Origin: Tubiluchus corallicola
Lineage: Eukaryota; Priapulida; Priapulimorpha; Priapulimorphida; Tubiluchidae
Assembly: GCA_030141605.1 (NCBI GenBank)
Contig: JAQGDQ010000078.1
Location: forward strand, 558,001-622,000
DNA length: 64,000 nt
Reading direction: 5' to 3'
Both the position numbers and the translations under genes were made by a program. A model generated the notes under the pieces. That model was given only the letters and a program-made list of their open reading frames with translations, was not told the origin of the DNA and ran no database searches. Within the stretch, counting starts at the first letter, position 1; the number at the start of each line of letters is the position of its first letter. Shown piece after piece: positions 1 through 13,400 of this stretch.

Positions 1-110
1 CAATAAAATGTTCGTTATTTTTTAGCATAATATCGAACAACATCATGTGATACACTAGAAGTCCGCTAAACATTTTACAAGTACTTGCACAGTTTACATA
101 CAGTCAAACC

Positions 111-272
111 TCTTTATGCCACTTGCTTTGGGACTGCAAAAAATTTGGTGTTAATTGAGTTTGGCAATATAACACGTGCATTAATACATTCACATCTACG
201 CAAATATAAACATTTTGTTTTGCCAAAAATATGGGCATTAAGCGAAGTTGGTGTTATAACGAGGTTTAACGG
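111..272. mobile_element. Short pogo/Tigger-like MITE, copy 1
   Basis: The left end reads CAGTCAAACCTC after a TA. The right end reads GTTATAACGAGGTTTAACGG, an imperfect inverted copy of the left end. The interior, with its segment ATAAACATTTTGTTTTGCC, recurs near 6.3 kb and 60.5 kb. TA-flanked ends starting CAGT are typical of pogo/Tigger-type Tc1-mariner elements. It has no coding capacity. Confidence 0.6.
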
Positions 273-1956
273 ATATTACTTCACTTAATGGACTCCACGG
301 TAAACTGAAATTTAAAAGCACAGTCCAAAATTTCAAATCGACTAGAAATGTTCGTTGAATACTTTGCCAAACTTCATATAAATTTTACGTACGTTCATTT
401 CCTATTGAAACAGATAATATCAATAAACTGGCAAATAAATGAAAATGAGTCTTCTCCCTACAATATTGTAGTGATTCGGTAAACAGCTCTGCAATATTTT
501 TAGATCCACTCCCTTAGTGGTCATCCACATTATAACGATATCAAGTTTAGGGTAGGTGTAGGTGGGTGACAGGAGACGTGATGACACCTAGAACGTAAGG
601 TAGGCAAGTGATTCAGTCATGATATTGTTATCTGAATAGGTCAATGAGAAAGAGTTCCATGAATTGGGGCTGCCACCATCTCCACTGCCGATGCCAGTAG
701 AATCCACTGATGGTTTCCCGTTAATTAACACAAGTTATGTTGTTGCCTGTCCTTGGAAGCAGAAAGAGTAAAATGTGCAAAAAGTTACATTGGTGTGATA
801 CTGATATTGATATAAGAGGTAGGTACGTGGTGCGGCATATGATAACGCCATTATAATGAAAGGTAGGCAGGTCCTTCAAATTGGCCGAAAACTTGATATT
901 GTTATATGTGGATGGCCTCTTAGCAAAAAAGGAAACTTGAGAGCTGCTTGCCTCTTTCACGCTTTAATGAATGATGTCATGATGACCTGAGTATTGCAAG
1001 TGCCTCGACCTGACTTATACGCCCAAGGAGAACATCCAACAACATGCTGTGTCGTACAATAATATGAATCGGCGAATTCATTAAGAAACATATTTTCACT
1101 AACCCATAATTAAATTTCAAACTAAAAATTACCCAAAAGAGAAATTGAACTAATTAACTTGAAAATAAGGCGGAGGTTTTCTGCGACTTGTCATTGTCAT
1201 AAGTGTAAAAGAAGTCAAAATGCCTATTAAGTCTCAAAAAATTCTTTATTTTTCTCAGAAACTTTCGTCCTCGAGTACTTCATCAGCTGAAATCAACTCG
1301 ACACAGTCTAAGTCTTGATCAAGATCGTTCAGGATCCTTGATCTAGTTCAGCTGATGAAGTCCGAGGGAGAAAGCTTCTAAAAAAATAAAGATTTTTTGG
1401 GCTTAATGGGCATGTTGACTTCTTCTGCAGTTAATCTAAATAGTTAGAATAACTCTAGTGTCAGTGATATAACACTGGAAATGTTCAATTTGATTGGTCA
1501 GCTACGAGGGATGAACGGTCGTCTAAGCCATCTGCAATGTAAACAGATGGCCCTTCATTCAAATCCAGGCTGCATTACAACTGAGTTTGTAATATCAGAA
1601 ATAATAATTTTGACATTAGAGTTATAATAACTTACTTTTAGAAGTTTCACTATCAAGCTAGTATAATTTACAAACAACATATAGTATAGGGAAGGTTACT
1701 ACTACTGTGTGTAAGTGATTGTAGAAGTACAACTGGAAACATGCATGTATAAGCAAAAATGGACAGAAACTTTCATTCACTGTAATATTAGAGGGTTCTT
1801 TTAAGAGTGTTCAGAGGTTAAATCACCCCTGCAAAAATTCCTTATGGGATTTGCAGGAGTGCTCACCAAAAAATTTGTACAGCATTTGTTAATTTAATTT
1901 GCTTTCGCATCATCTATTTCCAGTTATACTTTTTACGGTAATGATAATTTGCCTGA
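273..1956. other. Non-genic DNA downstream of the bZIP gene
   Basis: No supported exon was found on either strand. The stretch holds a long foldback repeat (1210-1423). The 3' end of the minus-strand bZIP gene must fall here. A TTTAAT (ATTAAA on the minus strand) about 60 bases beyond the stop codon is a weak polyadenylation signal candidate. Confidence 0.5.
1210..1423. repeat. Foldback (long inverted repeat) element
   Basis: The left arm begins GAAGTCAAAATGCCTATTAA and the right arm is its near-complete reverse complement, ending TTAATGGGCATGTTGACTTC. The arms extend roughly 80 bases each and include TTCATCAGCTGAA on the left against TTCAGCTGATGAA on the right. A central segment rich in GATC words separates them. 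The structure fits a foldback or MITE-type element. No coding sequence is present. Confidence 0.75.
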
Positions 1957-4381
1957 TTACTTAATCATGCAGTTTATCAACATGTCTCTATAGGTTTTAA
2001 TTTCTGCTGTCAATTTTCCGATTTTCGCAATTCGTTCTTCCTTTGCTTTTTCCAGAATTTTTACCTGCCCTTCCATCTCCTTGTTTTTCTGGCGTTTGCT
2101 TTGACGCGAGCGTCTTGAAGAATCATTATTTCTTCTTCTTCGCTCTGCCTGAAGTTCTTCGGCAGACATGATTTTCTTTGGTGAGCAGATGGGCACCGTA
2201 TTCTTGCTACTTTGACTTGGTTGTTCGTTTGACATCTCTTGGCTGTCTTTCCGACTAACTGGTTTCTGTTCTAGCTCATCATATTCTTTGTGCTCTGGAT
2301 AATACCATTGCTCACTGTTAAGTAGCGGAGGAATGTTGTGGACAACTGTCAGAGTTCCGTTAATTTCAATCAGATCGTATTTTATAACATCAGGATTTTT
2401 TTCTGTAGTTTCTTTGCTTAGTGTATCAATTAAGCCAGATTCTTTGATACTTGTTTTCGTATATTTAATAGCTGGTGAAAATTTGGAATCAAGATCATCA
2501 ACCAAACTGATTTTCCGTTTGATTCCATTGGATTTTTGATCTTCATTTTCACATCCATCCTCACTTGTAACCTACAAAATGTGACATCGTAGTAACTGCT
2601 TTTCACATTAGTCACATCAAAGAAAAATTAAAATTTCAACAGCAGTATTATTTGCTATACCATCTACCTGGCAACATTGTTAAATAGGCTCTTACTTCTT
2701 GCACATCCTTGACGTCCTCGAACAGATTTTCCAGAAATTTACTCAAGTCGAATAAGGTGTCCTCGGTAGCATCAAGTGACTCATTTTCCATATGCCCATC
2801 TGCCAACTTAGCCAAGCCTGCTAAACAGATATTTTCGTGTCTCAAATGTAGTGTCTCACAATATTAAACTAGCTATCTAATCTAATCTTGTCTATTGGCC
2901 AACTATTAGACTTGTCTATTGGCTAGCTATGTAAACAATTTGCTGGTGAAATATAGGTCTGTATCACAGTGTTCTACAACAACTGATGCCAAGTATATTG
3001 GTCTAGCTATCGCTCCATCTCTGTTGTGACGTAAACATGCTCAGGGTAAATCGGGACATCAGCTTGATTTTAATGATAACTCTCCTTATTTAACAATATG
3101 ACCACTAATCAGCAGATAAACTGATTGCACTTTTTCTTACAAAAAATTACCAAAGCAGGTTATTTTTACAGAAATTAAAACTTCAAGTAGCAAAAAATGT
3201 CTTTACAATTCAAGCAGAGTGTAGCGACAAGAACTACAAAATGCATTGAGAGAGTGCGTAGTCGGACCGTTATTATAAAGGATCAAAGCCAGAAAGCCAG
3301 TGTTGAGACAAATGGGCAACAACAGGGAAGTCCCAATGACATCTTTTAACATGATTATAAGCAGAAAAATAGCTAATAACTAATATTACGTTGATCAATA
3401 ATATAAATTTTGACCACATCTGAAGTAAGACACCATAATGACAACAACTTTATTAACTGCTGACAAGAAGAGATATTTGTTCAAAGAGACACACTGCATT
3501 ATTGGTAGCGCAGCACAACCGAACCTTAACATGACAGACACATTGAATTAATTTGACCGTGAAGATCTTATTGAGGTTTATAAAAAACTGACCAGGAAAC
3601 AAAACATTTTGCCTGAATGTGGGCTGTCTGCGTGTGTGCTCACTTACCCCATAACCATGACAGTTATCACGGATTACCATGGATAATTTCAACTCTACCG
3701 CCAAGCCTCAACTATTGCTAACAAGCTTATTCCAGTTCCTACAACCTGCACAAACCCATCTAAAGGTACTCAGACTTTAATTTTTACAGGTTAAACTTGA
3801 ATCATTTATACCTGCTAACTCGGGCTTCAATTTCATCTGTTCAAGTAGGCCATTTGTGGTTTGCGATCATTAAAGCAGTGTAATATGTTTGGCCTAACTT
3901 CGTTGAACACGAAATAACCTGAAAGAACGGCGACACGTAGGCTCTGCAGCTGTGTGAAAAACAAAGCACACTGATTGGGCAGTCAGCAGAGCTTGAGTGA
4001 GAATGATTAACATTTTGTATGACTAATTAGAGAGCAGAGCACACAAAATTTCTGATATTTATTGTTTTTTCCTACACAATTTATTTGTTACACTTACTGG
4101 TGTTAAATGGCCACCGGTCTTCTAGGCCGAAGCACGAGGAGCAAGGGCGGAGATCCCAGGCATTTCCGCACCCTGTGTCCACACCAACATCCATCCCTTC
4201 TTCCTCTGACAAAAGATCTTGTATCAGAGCGTCCGAAAGCTTTTCCACGGGCCAGTCACTGTTGTCTATGCAACTGATAGCGATATTAGCCGCTTGCTCT
4301 TCCCCAATCATGTTGTATAACAATTCTTGTTCCGCTGTACTGACAGTGGTATCACACCAGATGGAATCCACAATTTCAGAC
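1957..4381 (-). CDS. bZIP transcription factor, C/EBP-like (possibly CHOP/DDIT3-like)
   Basis: Three minus-strand exons join in phase: 4381-4098, 2820-2696 and 2571-1957 (stop at 1957-1959). All junctions are AG/GT. The first in-frame ATG in the 5'-most exon is at 4311-4309 and would give 317 aa. The exon is also open upstream of it to its acceptor, so a further 5' coding exon is possible. The C-terminus is a bZIP domain: a basic region with RRRRNNDSSRRSRQSKR, then a zipper with the pattern V..L....ER....I..LT.EI...R..LI..M. By eye this is closest to C/EBP proteins, especially CHOP. The basic region has serines where most bZIPs have the two alanines after Asn. The N-terminal half is acidic (for example LLSEEEG), as in activation domains. 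It should act as a nuclear DNA-binding dimer; the subfamily is my inference. Confidence 0.8.
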
Positions 4382-4582
4382 CTAGAAGTGCAACAGATCG
4401 GTTAGAACTGTTGACTAAGACTTTTTTTACTAACAAAGCTTAATAAAATAAAAGTACTGATTGTGCACCACACTGGTGCAAGCAGCTATTTGTAGCCCTC
4501 AAGCAACCATTAAAACAAGTGAAAACCACACACGATTTAATAAATGAATTAGATTTTAGAAACCTGAAATAATGTGTGTATA

Positions 4583-4618
<36 letters not shown>

Positions 4619-5128
4619 GGATATGAAACATTATAATTATGTATGTATATTTAGAACGAATTGTTATACTTTGTACATATTATATGTATGTATGTATGTA
4701 TGTATGAATGTATGTATATGAATGAGATCACATCCTATTAAGTTTTCAAATAAAAACTTTGTATTTGACACATTTTAATTTAATTGACTGGTCAGGAGCT
4801 CAGCACTCCAGTCTCGTAAGACCCATGACAGTCTTGATACTACAATAAAAAACACATTATCTAAGAATTTTACAAAAAATTAGATAGTTAATTTTGTGAT
4901 ATTCTTGCAGGAACATTAGGTAAGCTGCACAAGTTTGAATTAGTTAAGCAGCAGATGCTTATGGAAAGCCACGACGCACTTACGAAAAGTCAAGAAGTCC
5001 ATCATTTTGAAGCAAATGGCGGTCACTTGTCGACGTTTACCTCCCCTGAAAATTTCTATACAGAGGTGGAACTTTGTGCTTTAGAGACAGTTTTTGCAAA
5101 TTTCTCTGTTATATTTTTCTAGGTTTAA
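4382..5128. other. Intergenic DNA with microsatellites
   Basis: No gene was found. It contains a (TA)n run at about 4587-4616 and a (TATG)n run at about 4681-4718. Confidence 0.6.
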
Positions 5129-5799
5129 AGGACAAGAAAAGGGATACCTGATACCTAAAGTAGGTATCAGAAAAATCGCCTTACAAAATTATATTACTTT
5201 ATAGCAATTTTATGTTATATGGTACTCACGTTGAAAGGATTTTTTGTTTGTTTTCATTTTAAATCTCCCTCAATACTGTTCCGTCAGCGCCATTACATGA
5301 CGTCATATACGTACAATGTAAAACAAGAGAAGAAAGAGAAATGTTAAACTATGTCCCAAAAAACTTTCCATGCAAAATTATATTGCTTAGCATTTCACTT
5401 ATCTGCTTCAAAGACTTAAGTAACTAGGAAAGAAAATTATTAATTATTTAGATGCTTTCACCAATTGGTAAAATGTTGCAGTCTCACTCTGCAGGGTGCA
5501 CCACTCATTAACCAAAAACGTATTTCTAATCTTATTGACAAGATACAGTAATTTTAAATTTTACTTAGTTAGTGAGGTGTGCGCCACGAATGCTTATTTT
5601 TTCAAACTTTACACAATATTGTTTAAACTTGTTTCAAAATGAGTTATCGTCAAGATGGCTGCGGAAGTTTAAATTTACATGTTTTATACAGCATTATTGC
5701 CAAAGCAAGTCTAATATGCAAAAAGGCAGTGCGCGTAAGTGGTATGAAATTTCAAGACAAATTTTTTAAGCTTTTGTAAGTTGAGGGTTTTCTTGTGCT
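5129..5799. mobile_element. TTAA-flanked non-autonomous DNA element, copy 1
   Basis: The 671-base segment starts AGGACAAGAAAAGGG and ends TTTTCTTGTGCT; the ends are inverted repeats. TTAA lies immediately outside both ends, as expected for a TTAA target-site duplication of the piggyBac type. A second full-length copy in the same orientation is at 39699-40351, also between TTAA sites. No transposase reading frame is present. Confidence 0.8.
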
Positions 5800-8700
5800 T
5801 TAAGTGATACGAGTAAAATAAGTCGAATATGTTAAGTGACTTGACCTTTCCTTTAAGTTCTCTAGAAAACTGACCAGTGACTAGCTTATCTCTCAATTTT
5901 AATGTTTTGATTACAAAACAATAGCAAATTGCACAATAATATTCTAGTCAAAACGAGGAGAAATACTAGGCCTATATTTCTGTTAATATCCAGTTCAACA
6001 CAGTTGTGATAATATGTCCAATCAAACACTCATGAAGCATCATAATGTTTCTCATACATTTCCCATATAAAGATCAATATTTTCTTTTAAAAAATGGGGT
6101 ACACAGCTGGACATCATATTGTCTTATGAACTCAAACTGATCACTGGTTATGTAAAATATAAGTTGTTGTGTAAATGTTGTTCTGCTTAGCAAAAGTGTT
6201 GTAATCTGTTACTAAGAGATAAGACAACAACTTCAGAAAAGTTGGCATTAGGCCAGTTCAAAATGGTATTACAACAAGCTGTGTTAATACATACATGTCT
6301 ATACAAGCATAGACATTTTGTTTTCCAAAGCTTTGGAGATTAAAAGCGAGGATGGCATTATAAAGAGGTATTTTAGAGGGTAAGGGCGTTATAACGAGGT
6401 TCGACTGTAGATCTAGTTTTTAGATCTTAAGAGGATATGAAATAATTTTTACAGAATACACGAGTGCTTTTATAACTGACAAATTTAATGATGAAATAAC
6501 TGATTGCTTATTACTTGACCATAAAAACCTGGCGTTTTATTGCTGATAATTAACATGCAAAATATATTTTAAGGCGTCAACTTGAACCAAAATTAAAGTA
6601 CGTTCTGCTCTTCACTCGTATGTTTCAATTATAACTGTATTTTCACTAATAGGGATTATTTAACACTTCTTTTTTATAATAAAGTGCCATAGATTACTGT
6701 AATAACGTGTTGTACTTATTCAAGTGAGTAAATAAATCATATTAGCTCCAATAATTAAAAGTCTCGGTTATTACTAATAATGAAACAGTTTTGTAGTGTG
6801 AATAATGAATACTGTGTTCCATGTTGATGTTACTAAATTTCACTCGAGACCAGAAACCTAGAGCAGATCAATGTAGGCCTACTGTTTGCCAAAAATTTAA
6901 TTAGAAAGTCATTGCAGAATTTCGTGCTTTAATATAAGCACTGCACAAAATTATACCGAGTTTATCCAATTCAGTTTTAAGCCTACAATTGTTGTAATTA
7001 ACTACTTTTTATCTTTAAAATCGTACCTTCTTCACGTTCACTGTGGCAAAACCTTTCAACCGTCTCCTTTTCTCGTTGCTTTCTGATTTCGCCGGTGTTG
7101 TGCAATTCTGTTTATAAAGGTTCTAAAAATAGAGATGATGTCATATACAGCCAATCACATGTAACAAATAATGGAGTCAGTTATTTTCTGAGCCAGGGTG
7201 GCGTTCCCTGCTTGAATGATAAACGTTTATTAAATTCAGAATATCAGAAGTACTTGTAATGAATTTTTTAAACGTCCAAGTAGCGAAATTGCACAAATTT
7301 ATACTTGGTACTTTTCACGCTACGAACTTTAATTATCCTAGTTTCGCTCATGCAATTATGTTGCTGCTCGCTTCCCTAAGTTCGATGATGGTTTTATTTT
7401 TGCGGTTAAAGGTGCCGTAAGTCGATTTTGAGGTAATATAATTAGTACACATAGAAAAATGTTATCACAGACTAAAATTACAGCAGTTATTATAAAAACT
7501 GACAAGACAAGCAAAATATTTACAGATACAAACATGGGTATTTTACAATTTCAAAACTTATTGTAAAAATAATTTCGTTCCATTAGGAATGGTACATTCA
7601 AGCATAAGTTGACATACCATTAAAATGAATATTGATAAAAACTAACAGGTAAATCATTTCAAACTTGAACTTTTGATATGTCCATAGTTATTATATCGAC
7701 CCTAATCCAAGGCTGAATTGTCTCAAAAATTCAGTTACATGAAGCCGATAAAATGTGTAGTGCAGTCTGGTAAACTGTTGACAATTAAGGTTTTTTAGGT
7801 GGGCAGTAATTTACGACAGCAAAATGTTACTTTACAAAACAAACAAGATGATCGTTAATACTTGTTTCAAAAATTTTAAAGAGACAAGTTAAAACACTGA
7901 TTGTGCATAATTTTGCTTATACATAGTGTCATCTCTTTTTTTCCGATCAGATGGAATTTTATTTGCATTGGGCAGATAGTGATTGGTGAGCTTGCATAAG
8001 GGGTAGTTATTTTCAAGTTCTTTGTTGAGATGTTATTACATCCAGTTGCCTTTTTTTGGCATTAATTCAGTAAACATATCATTGCACTGCATCAATTATT
8101 TTTATTTGTTAAGTGATTTATGCAATTCCTCAGGGATTTCATGGTCATTGGTTTAATCTATTACAATGAGCGTTTTGGAAATATAGGAAATATAGTTGAC
8201 TGGTGCTCATTCGTCAATATCGCGGAATATACAAAGTTTGTTAAGCACGATTCAAAACTGGTTTGACAAGTTGACCACCGGCCTGAATTGGTGAGAGTTG
8301 TCGTGGCTGTTGCTTCTGTCTTTGACTGGTGCGTCGGATCGCTAAAGATTTGCCACATACGGGCTTTTCATAAAAGTGTAGTGTTGAAAAGTTCGTCCAT
8401 TTCCTGTTATTCTTTTTTGTACAGTGCTAGTCTGGCCAGATATAATATTTGGCATTACTGGATTGCGTGTAACTACTAGTATAATTAGCAGCGAAACCAA
8501 ATACGTTGATGTTAGGTCTACGTGTAACGATACGACTGCCGTTCCTCTTCAGTTCCAGTGCTGGGAACGACGTTGACAGTTAGAATTTAATCATTTACAG
8601 GCTCTTTGAAAAAGATCAGTCCTTCTAATTATAAAAACGTTGTGTGCTAGTTGGAAATTTTGTTTGTGAAACATATTATAATATGGAAATATTAGGTTTA

Positions 8701-10400
8701 TTGAGTATTGAAGCTATCAATCATCAATAGTCATGATTGTTATCGGTTAACCCAGCGTGAAGACTGGTAGTGGCATAGAAGACTGCGATAGGTAATTATG
8801 CGCTGTAATACATAAATAATATTATTAAGTTTTAGCGCCTGGTTAAAAATTGACATTCACAAGCTGAGACCACAGCTATGTGTTAGAGTGTTCAATTTGA
8901 TGAAGTTAACACATTATCATGAAGAAGAAGAAGATATCTAATTCGACATCTGCAACCACCCTTCAATGATTTTTTTTATTACTTAATTGATTACGTATAT
9001 ATGGCTCTAATATGGCTGTATCTTAGTTTTAATTTTAAAAAAATGTATGCATTAGAAAAACAGGCACAAATCTGCTAGCAGTCTATGTATAAAGTGCAAA
9101 TAAATGAAGTATAAAGTGCATATGAATCATTTGCCAATGATGATTTTTAAGTTTTAATATGAAACCAATGTAGTCATTCATTCATTCACTGGAATCTATT
9201 TCACTCCTTGTTTCTGCTTTATCTAATATAATAATAATCAAAACTACAGAAATTTAAATTACACCTTAGTTAAGGACATAAAAAATGAGTGTTCAAAAAT
9301 GGCATGAGAATTCTATGCACTTTTTTCTATTATAATTATAAATTTGGTAATAGCCTGTCCAGTGCTACAAGACACAAAGATTTTTATTTCTATAAGCAGT
9401 TAAGGTTAAATTTTTGTCAGTGTTATTTCTAGTGTTTACAGGGGTAGCAAAAAGCAGACTCCGATACCCTTTTCCTTATACCCGTTGGGTACCTGGGGGT
9501 AATCATTTATATTCACAAATAAAAACAACCACTGGTGCATTTTAACTAGCTGCACTGTTATGTTAACAACAAGCAAGCATTCATTTATTATACCCTGGGA
9601 GCCTGAATACACGAACTTTAAGTCATGAAAATTAGTATTTTTCCCAAAAGGCATTTGACTGATTTTTTTATCTGCCAGGCTTGTTTATTAGTTCATTGCA
9701 CGCTTTGTCCACGAGTCAGTTATGTCAGCCTAGGTACCTCACTGAGCATATTATTGCAGCATAGAGGTTAAAAGAATAAAATAATCTATATTATCCTTTT
9801 TGTGTGCTATTAAATTTAACAGTCCGTTTATTCGTATCTTTGTTAGTGACCTGAAATAGGTTTTTAAAGGTTAATAAGCAGTTTCATTTGGATAATTAAC
9901 CTGTTGTTAAAGAAATCATAGTTTGTTTTTTGTAAGTTACCCCCATGGCAAAAATGGTTTGGTCTGCCAACTCCGTACTGGCTGTTAGTCTGGCATGCTG
10001 CCGACGCAGCAATTAATAGTCTGTTAGCAGGCATCTACTATAGAAGTACACTCAGAAGGTGGTATTTAAAGTTTAAATTCTCTAACAATAGATGTCGTAT
10101 TACAAAATTTAATAATGTCAACATTTTCATTGTTAGAACTGGATAGAAATATTAGGCTCAGGTAATAAACAATGCGGGTAATTACTCGGGTACCTGATGG
10201 AAATACTATTTATCTAGACAGTAAAGCAGAGTGCTTGCTGAGGAAGTTTTTAATTTATTTTGATCGTATATTTGTAGATGCGATTGACCTGTGTTTTTTT
10301 TTTAAAGCTTGCCGAGTACTTCCATTGGAGAAATGGTTTTTGAATTACCATTTGAAAGTATAGTCAAGATTATTTGAAGTTTCCAAGAGTGCCAACTACC
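5800..10400. other. Intergenic region upstream of ACVR2
   Basis: I see no supported coding exon. It holds a degenerate pogo-like MITE ending at 6407. A minus-strand candidate exon at 7027-7122 cannot be joined to a coding model. The ACVR2 promoter and any 5' non-coding exons must lie in the right part, but I cannot place a transcription start. Confidence 0.4.
6250..6407. mobile_element. Short pogo/Tigger-like MITE, copy 2
   Basis: The right end GGGCGTTATAACGAGGTTCGACTG followed by TA matches the terminal repeat of the family. The interior carries the shared TATACAAGCATAGACATTTT segment. The left end is eroded, so the start is approximate. Confidence 0.55.
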
Positions 10401-10461
10401 ATGTTTCACATTTGCTACATGTTATGGTTGTTTTTGTTGTTGATGATTCTTGGAAGCTTTG
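10401..10461 (+). CDS. ACVR2: ACVR2 exon 1: start codon and signal peptide
   Basis: ATG at 10401 opens [20 protein letters not shown], a short hydrophobic leader, and the exon ends G|GTAAAA in phase 1. The next exon, at 11167 after TTTGTAG, completes an Ala codon and continues into the ectodomain. Without this exon the ectodomain would lack a signal peptide, so this is the best start. Confidence 0.8.
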
Positions 10462-13400
10462 GTAAAAATGTTTTACAGTCTTTCTATTTAATTTTGTCAA
10501 TTTTTTAGATTTTTATTTAAAATTTGTATATATATTCTGGATAATGGCATTTGTTTCTTGATTTAAAAAAAGTAAGAATAGACTAAATCGTTTAATAATC
10601 AAGATTACGGCACACCTACTCTTGCTCATTTGTGTAGGACAGTAAGTATTGTGTTCTGAAAATTTACGCTGATGTTAAACAGTGTTTGGCTTTGAAGTGT
10701 AAACTAGGTGGTGGTTACTCCAACTCTAGATAATTCATATTAAGACTATGCCTCACCATTCAGACCAACTGCCTTGCAATTTCATCTAGACACTAGCAGC
10801 TATAGCAACAAGCAAAATTCCTTTGTATGAAGTATGTTGTAGCCGGGGAATGTAAATAGATTTCTCTGGGTCTCGAGAGAGACTGGTGTAGCATTTAACA
10901 GTCTCTTGGGACTCAAAAACACGTATAAAATACTTTTGTGTTTCAAAGTACTAATGCAAGCAGTAGCGTCATTCAGTTTCAAATTAAACAAAAAACGTCT
11001 TTTTGATTAAAAAATAATGTTGAGCAAGGTCAAAAAATTGTTGTTAAGTAAGAAAATAAGGGTATCACCAAACGAGGACTTGTTTTAGTGTAGCTTCATT
11101 AATATTAATATTTTTGTTATTTTGAAAAGCTTGTGGTAAAATTTTACTGCAAATTTCTATTTGTAGCTTTCATGGAAAGCAAAAAACCCAAAGAAAATCT
11201 CAGGTGTGATTATTTTAACTACATTGAGTGTGAAAAAAACAGTTCACACTGTAATGTGCGGGAGGAAGTCTGTAGGCCAGACGATGTAACTCTGAAAGGA
11301 ATATACTGCTACGTAGCTTGGAAGAATGAGAGCAACGGCATCAGACTACATTATAAAGGCTGCTGGTACAATGACCCACAGTGTGCTGACAAGGTGATTG
11401 TACTAAAATAGAAAATATTGTTTGAAATATTCACAATTATAAATGTTTGAGTAAATCAGTTGTTACTTTCAGATGATAATAGTTGGGTAGTAATGTACCA
11501 GATCCTGTTCTCGACACCAAGATCCTGAAATGACCCCTTTTTAATGGATCCAGATCTGGTCTGGATTCAGAAAAATGCTCGTTGCATTTTGCACTATTTG
11601 TATTCTATTTTTCTGTCTGTAAAACTAACGATTGCACACCGATTGCAAAAAAAATAAGTGCGAGTAAGAAAAATGTACAACACAGTTTAATTACCCGAAT
11701 TGTCTTAATTTTTTTAAAGAATTTGAAGGATTTCTATTAAAACCTTCGGAAACTCATGAAAGCTTCACTTAGTTTTTATGCCACCATGCTTGTAGCACCG
11801 GCGATACTTGCCATCTTCGTGGTGTTTCTGTGTATCCTTAACTTTGAGTGAAGTGTGCTGGTCAAGCCTGAATAAATACAAGTGCCAGCAGAGATAAGCA
11901 TTGAATGTGTGAACAAACATTTGAATTCAGTTCATACGATTTTTTTATTTCAAATTTGTCTCTAGTATAATATTGTGGATTTGCATAGTTTAGTACTTGG
12001 GTTACTTCCGTCATTAAAACATTTGAGACATCATGCCATCACCCATCAGTACAATTTAGTTGTGATCCCCAGAAGCGATTTTCCTGAAAGTCGACCTCCA
12101 TCTACTTTTAATAAACCTTACTGTTGCCTAACTGCTATTAATGTTTCAACTTTTTCTGACAGTTTTCATGTACACATGAACCACGTGATGCAAATGATAT
12201 GCCATTCTGTTGCTGCGAAGGAGATTTCTGCAATTCAAATTTCTCTGCACTGGCTTTGGTTTCAGTTCCTACCAGTCTGGATCCTCCTCTTCACATGGAA
12301 CCAGGTTTGATGAAGATCCATGTTTTGCATTTTTTTTTTGCTTTTAAATAGCTTTTACTGCTTTTTTAAAGGTATTTAAATTAAACTGGAACTTTCATAA
12401 TTCACAAACTGGCGATAGTTTTTTAAATTCAATTTTAGCAAGCTTACAAATTTAGTAGTGCATTCATAATTTATTTTTATTACCAACCTGCAATATTATC
12501 ATGCAATGTGCACTCAGTTGTTATGTTTTTGCTTCTTACAGAAGCGCTGTACCTGTTTTTGTCTGGTAATAATTTCGAGGCTAAGTTTTTGCTTGTTGGA
12601 GACTTGATAAGACTATAATTCTAAATTAAGCTTATTGGGATTTTGCCAGTTCCTAATAATGTTTTGCAGCTACCCGTAGTAGAGCTGCTATCCTTATATA
12701 AGTTACAATAACAACAGAAATAAATTCTTGGGAGAATTGTTATTGAAATTTTGATTTCTAGTAGTGTTTTGTCCACTGTGGGTTTCTAAGTAGTTCTGTA
12801 TAGAAGTTATATGTGATATGAAAAATGCAGTACATTAAAATAAACAACGTTTGTCTGTCTTGCAGTTGGTGAGAATCACCGTACACGTTCACTCTTGTTC
12901 TACATACTTTTCCCAGTTTTTGGAATATTGGTCCTCATTGCTATCATCTGCATTATTTATCGAAAACATAAACGCTCTTATGATGCTGTCATTCCCGACC
13001 ACAATTCAACTCGTCTTGCTCCATCTTTACCACAATGTTATAATGAACTGCAGAACATACAGCTATTGGAGATGAAGGCAAAGGGGCGCTTTGGAGAAGT
13101 ATTCATGGCACAGATGGGAAAGGAGTTAGTTGCTGTAAAGATTTTTCCAGTTCAAGATAGGGATTCTTGGTTTCGTGAGCAGCAGATTTACAATCTCCCG
13201 CAGATGCGTCATCAGAATATACTACAGTTCATTGGTGCGTATTACTATATTCATATCTTCTGCGTGATTTGTAACTTTGCAGTATTCTGACATTTTTGAC
13301 GAGTCAGAAGGCTTCTGTAAATTTAGTACTACACCTTCCTACTATGCTGTTGCTATATTTATTTTGCCACATTTCTGCTTCATGTGATTACCTATGATCA

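Noticed and set aside
4918-4929. AG-GAACATTAG-GTAAGC, resembling a tiny plus-strand exon
   Set aside because: Nothing upstream or downstream on the plus strand could join it; chance splice-site matches are common.
8161-8479. Overlapping plus and minus open frames near 8.3 kb
   Set aside because: The stretch is less AT-rich than its surroundings and could be a promoter or 5' UTR, but neither frame has motifs or splice partners.
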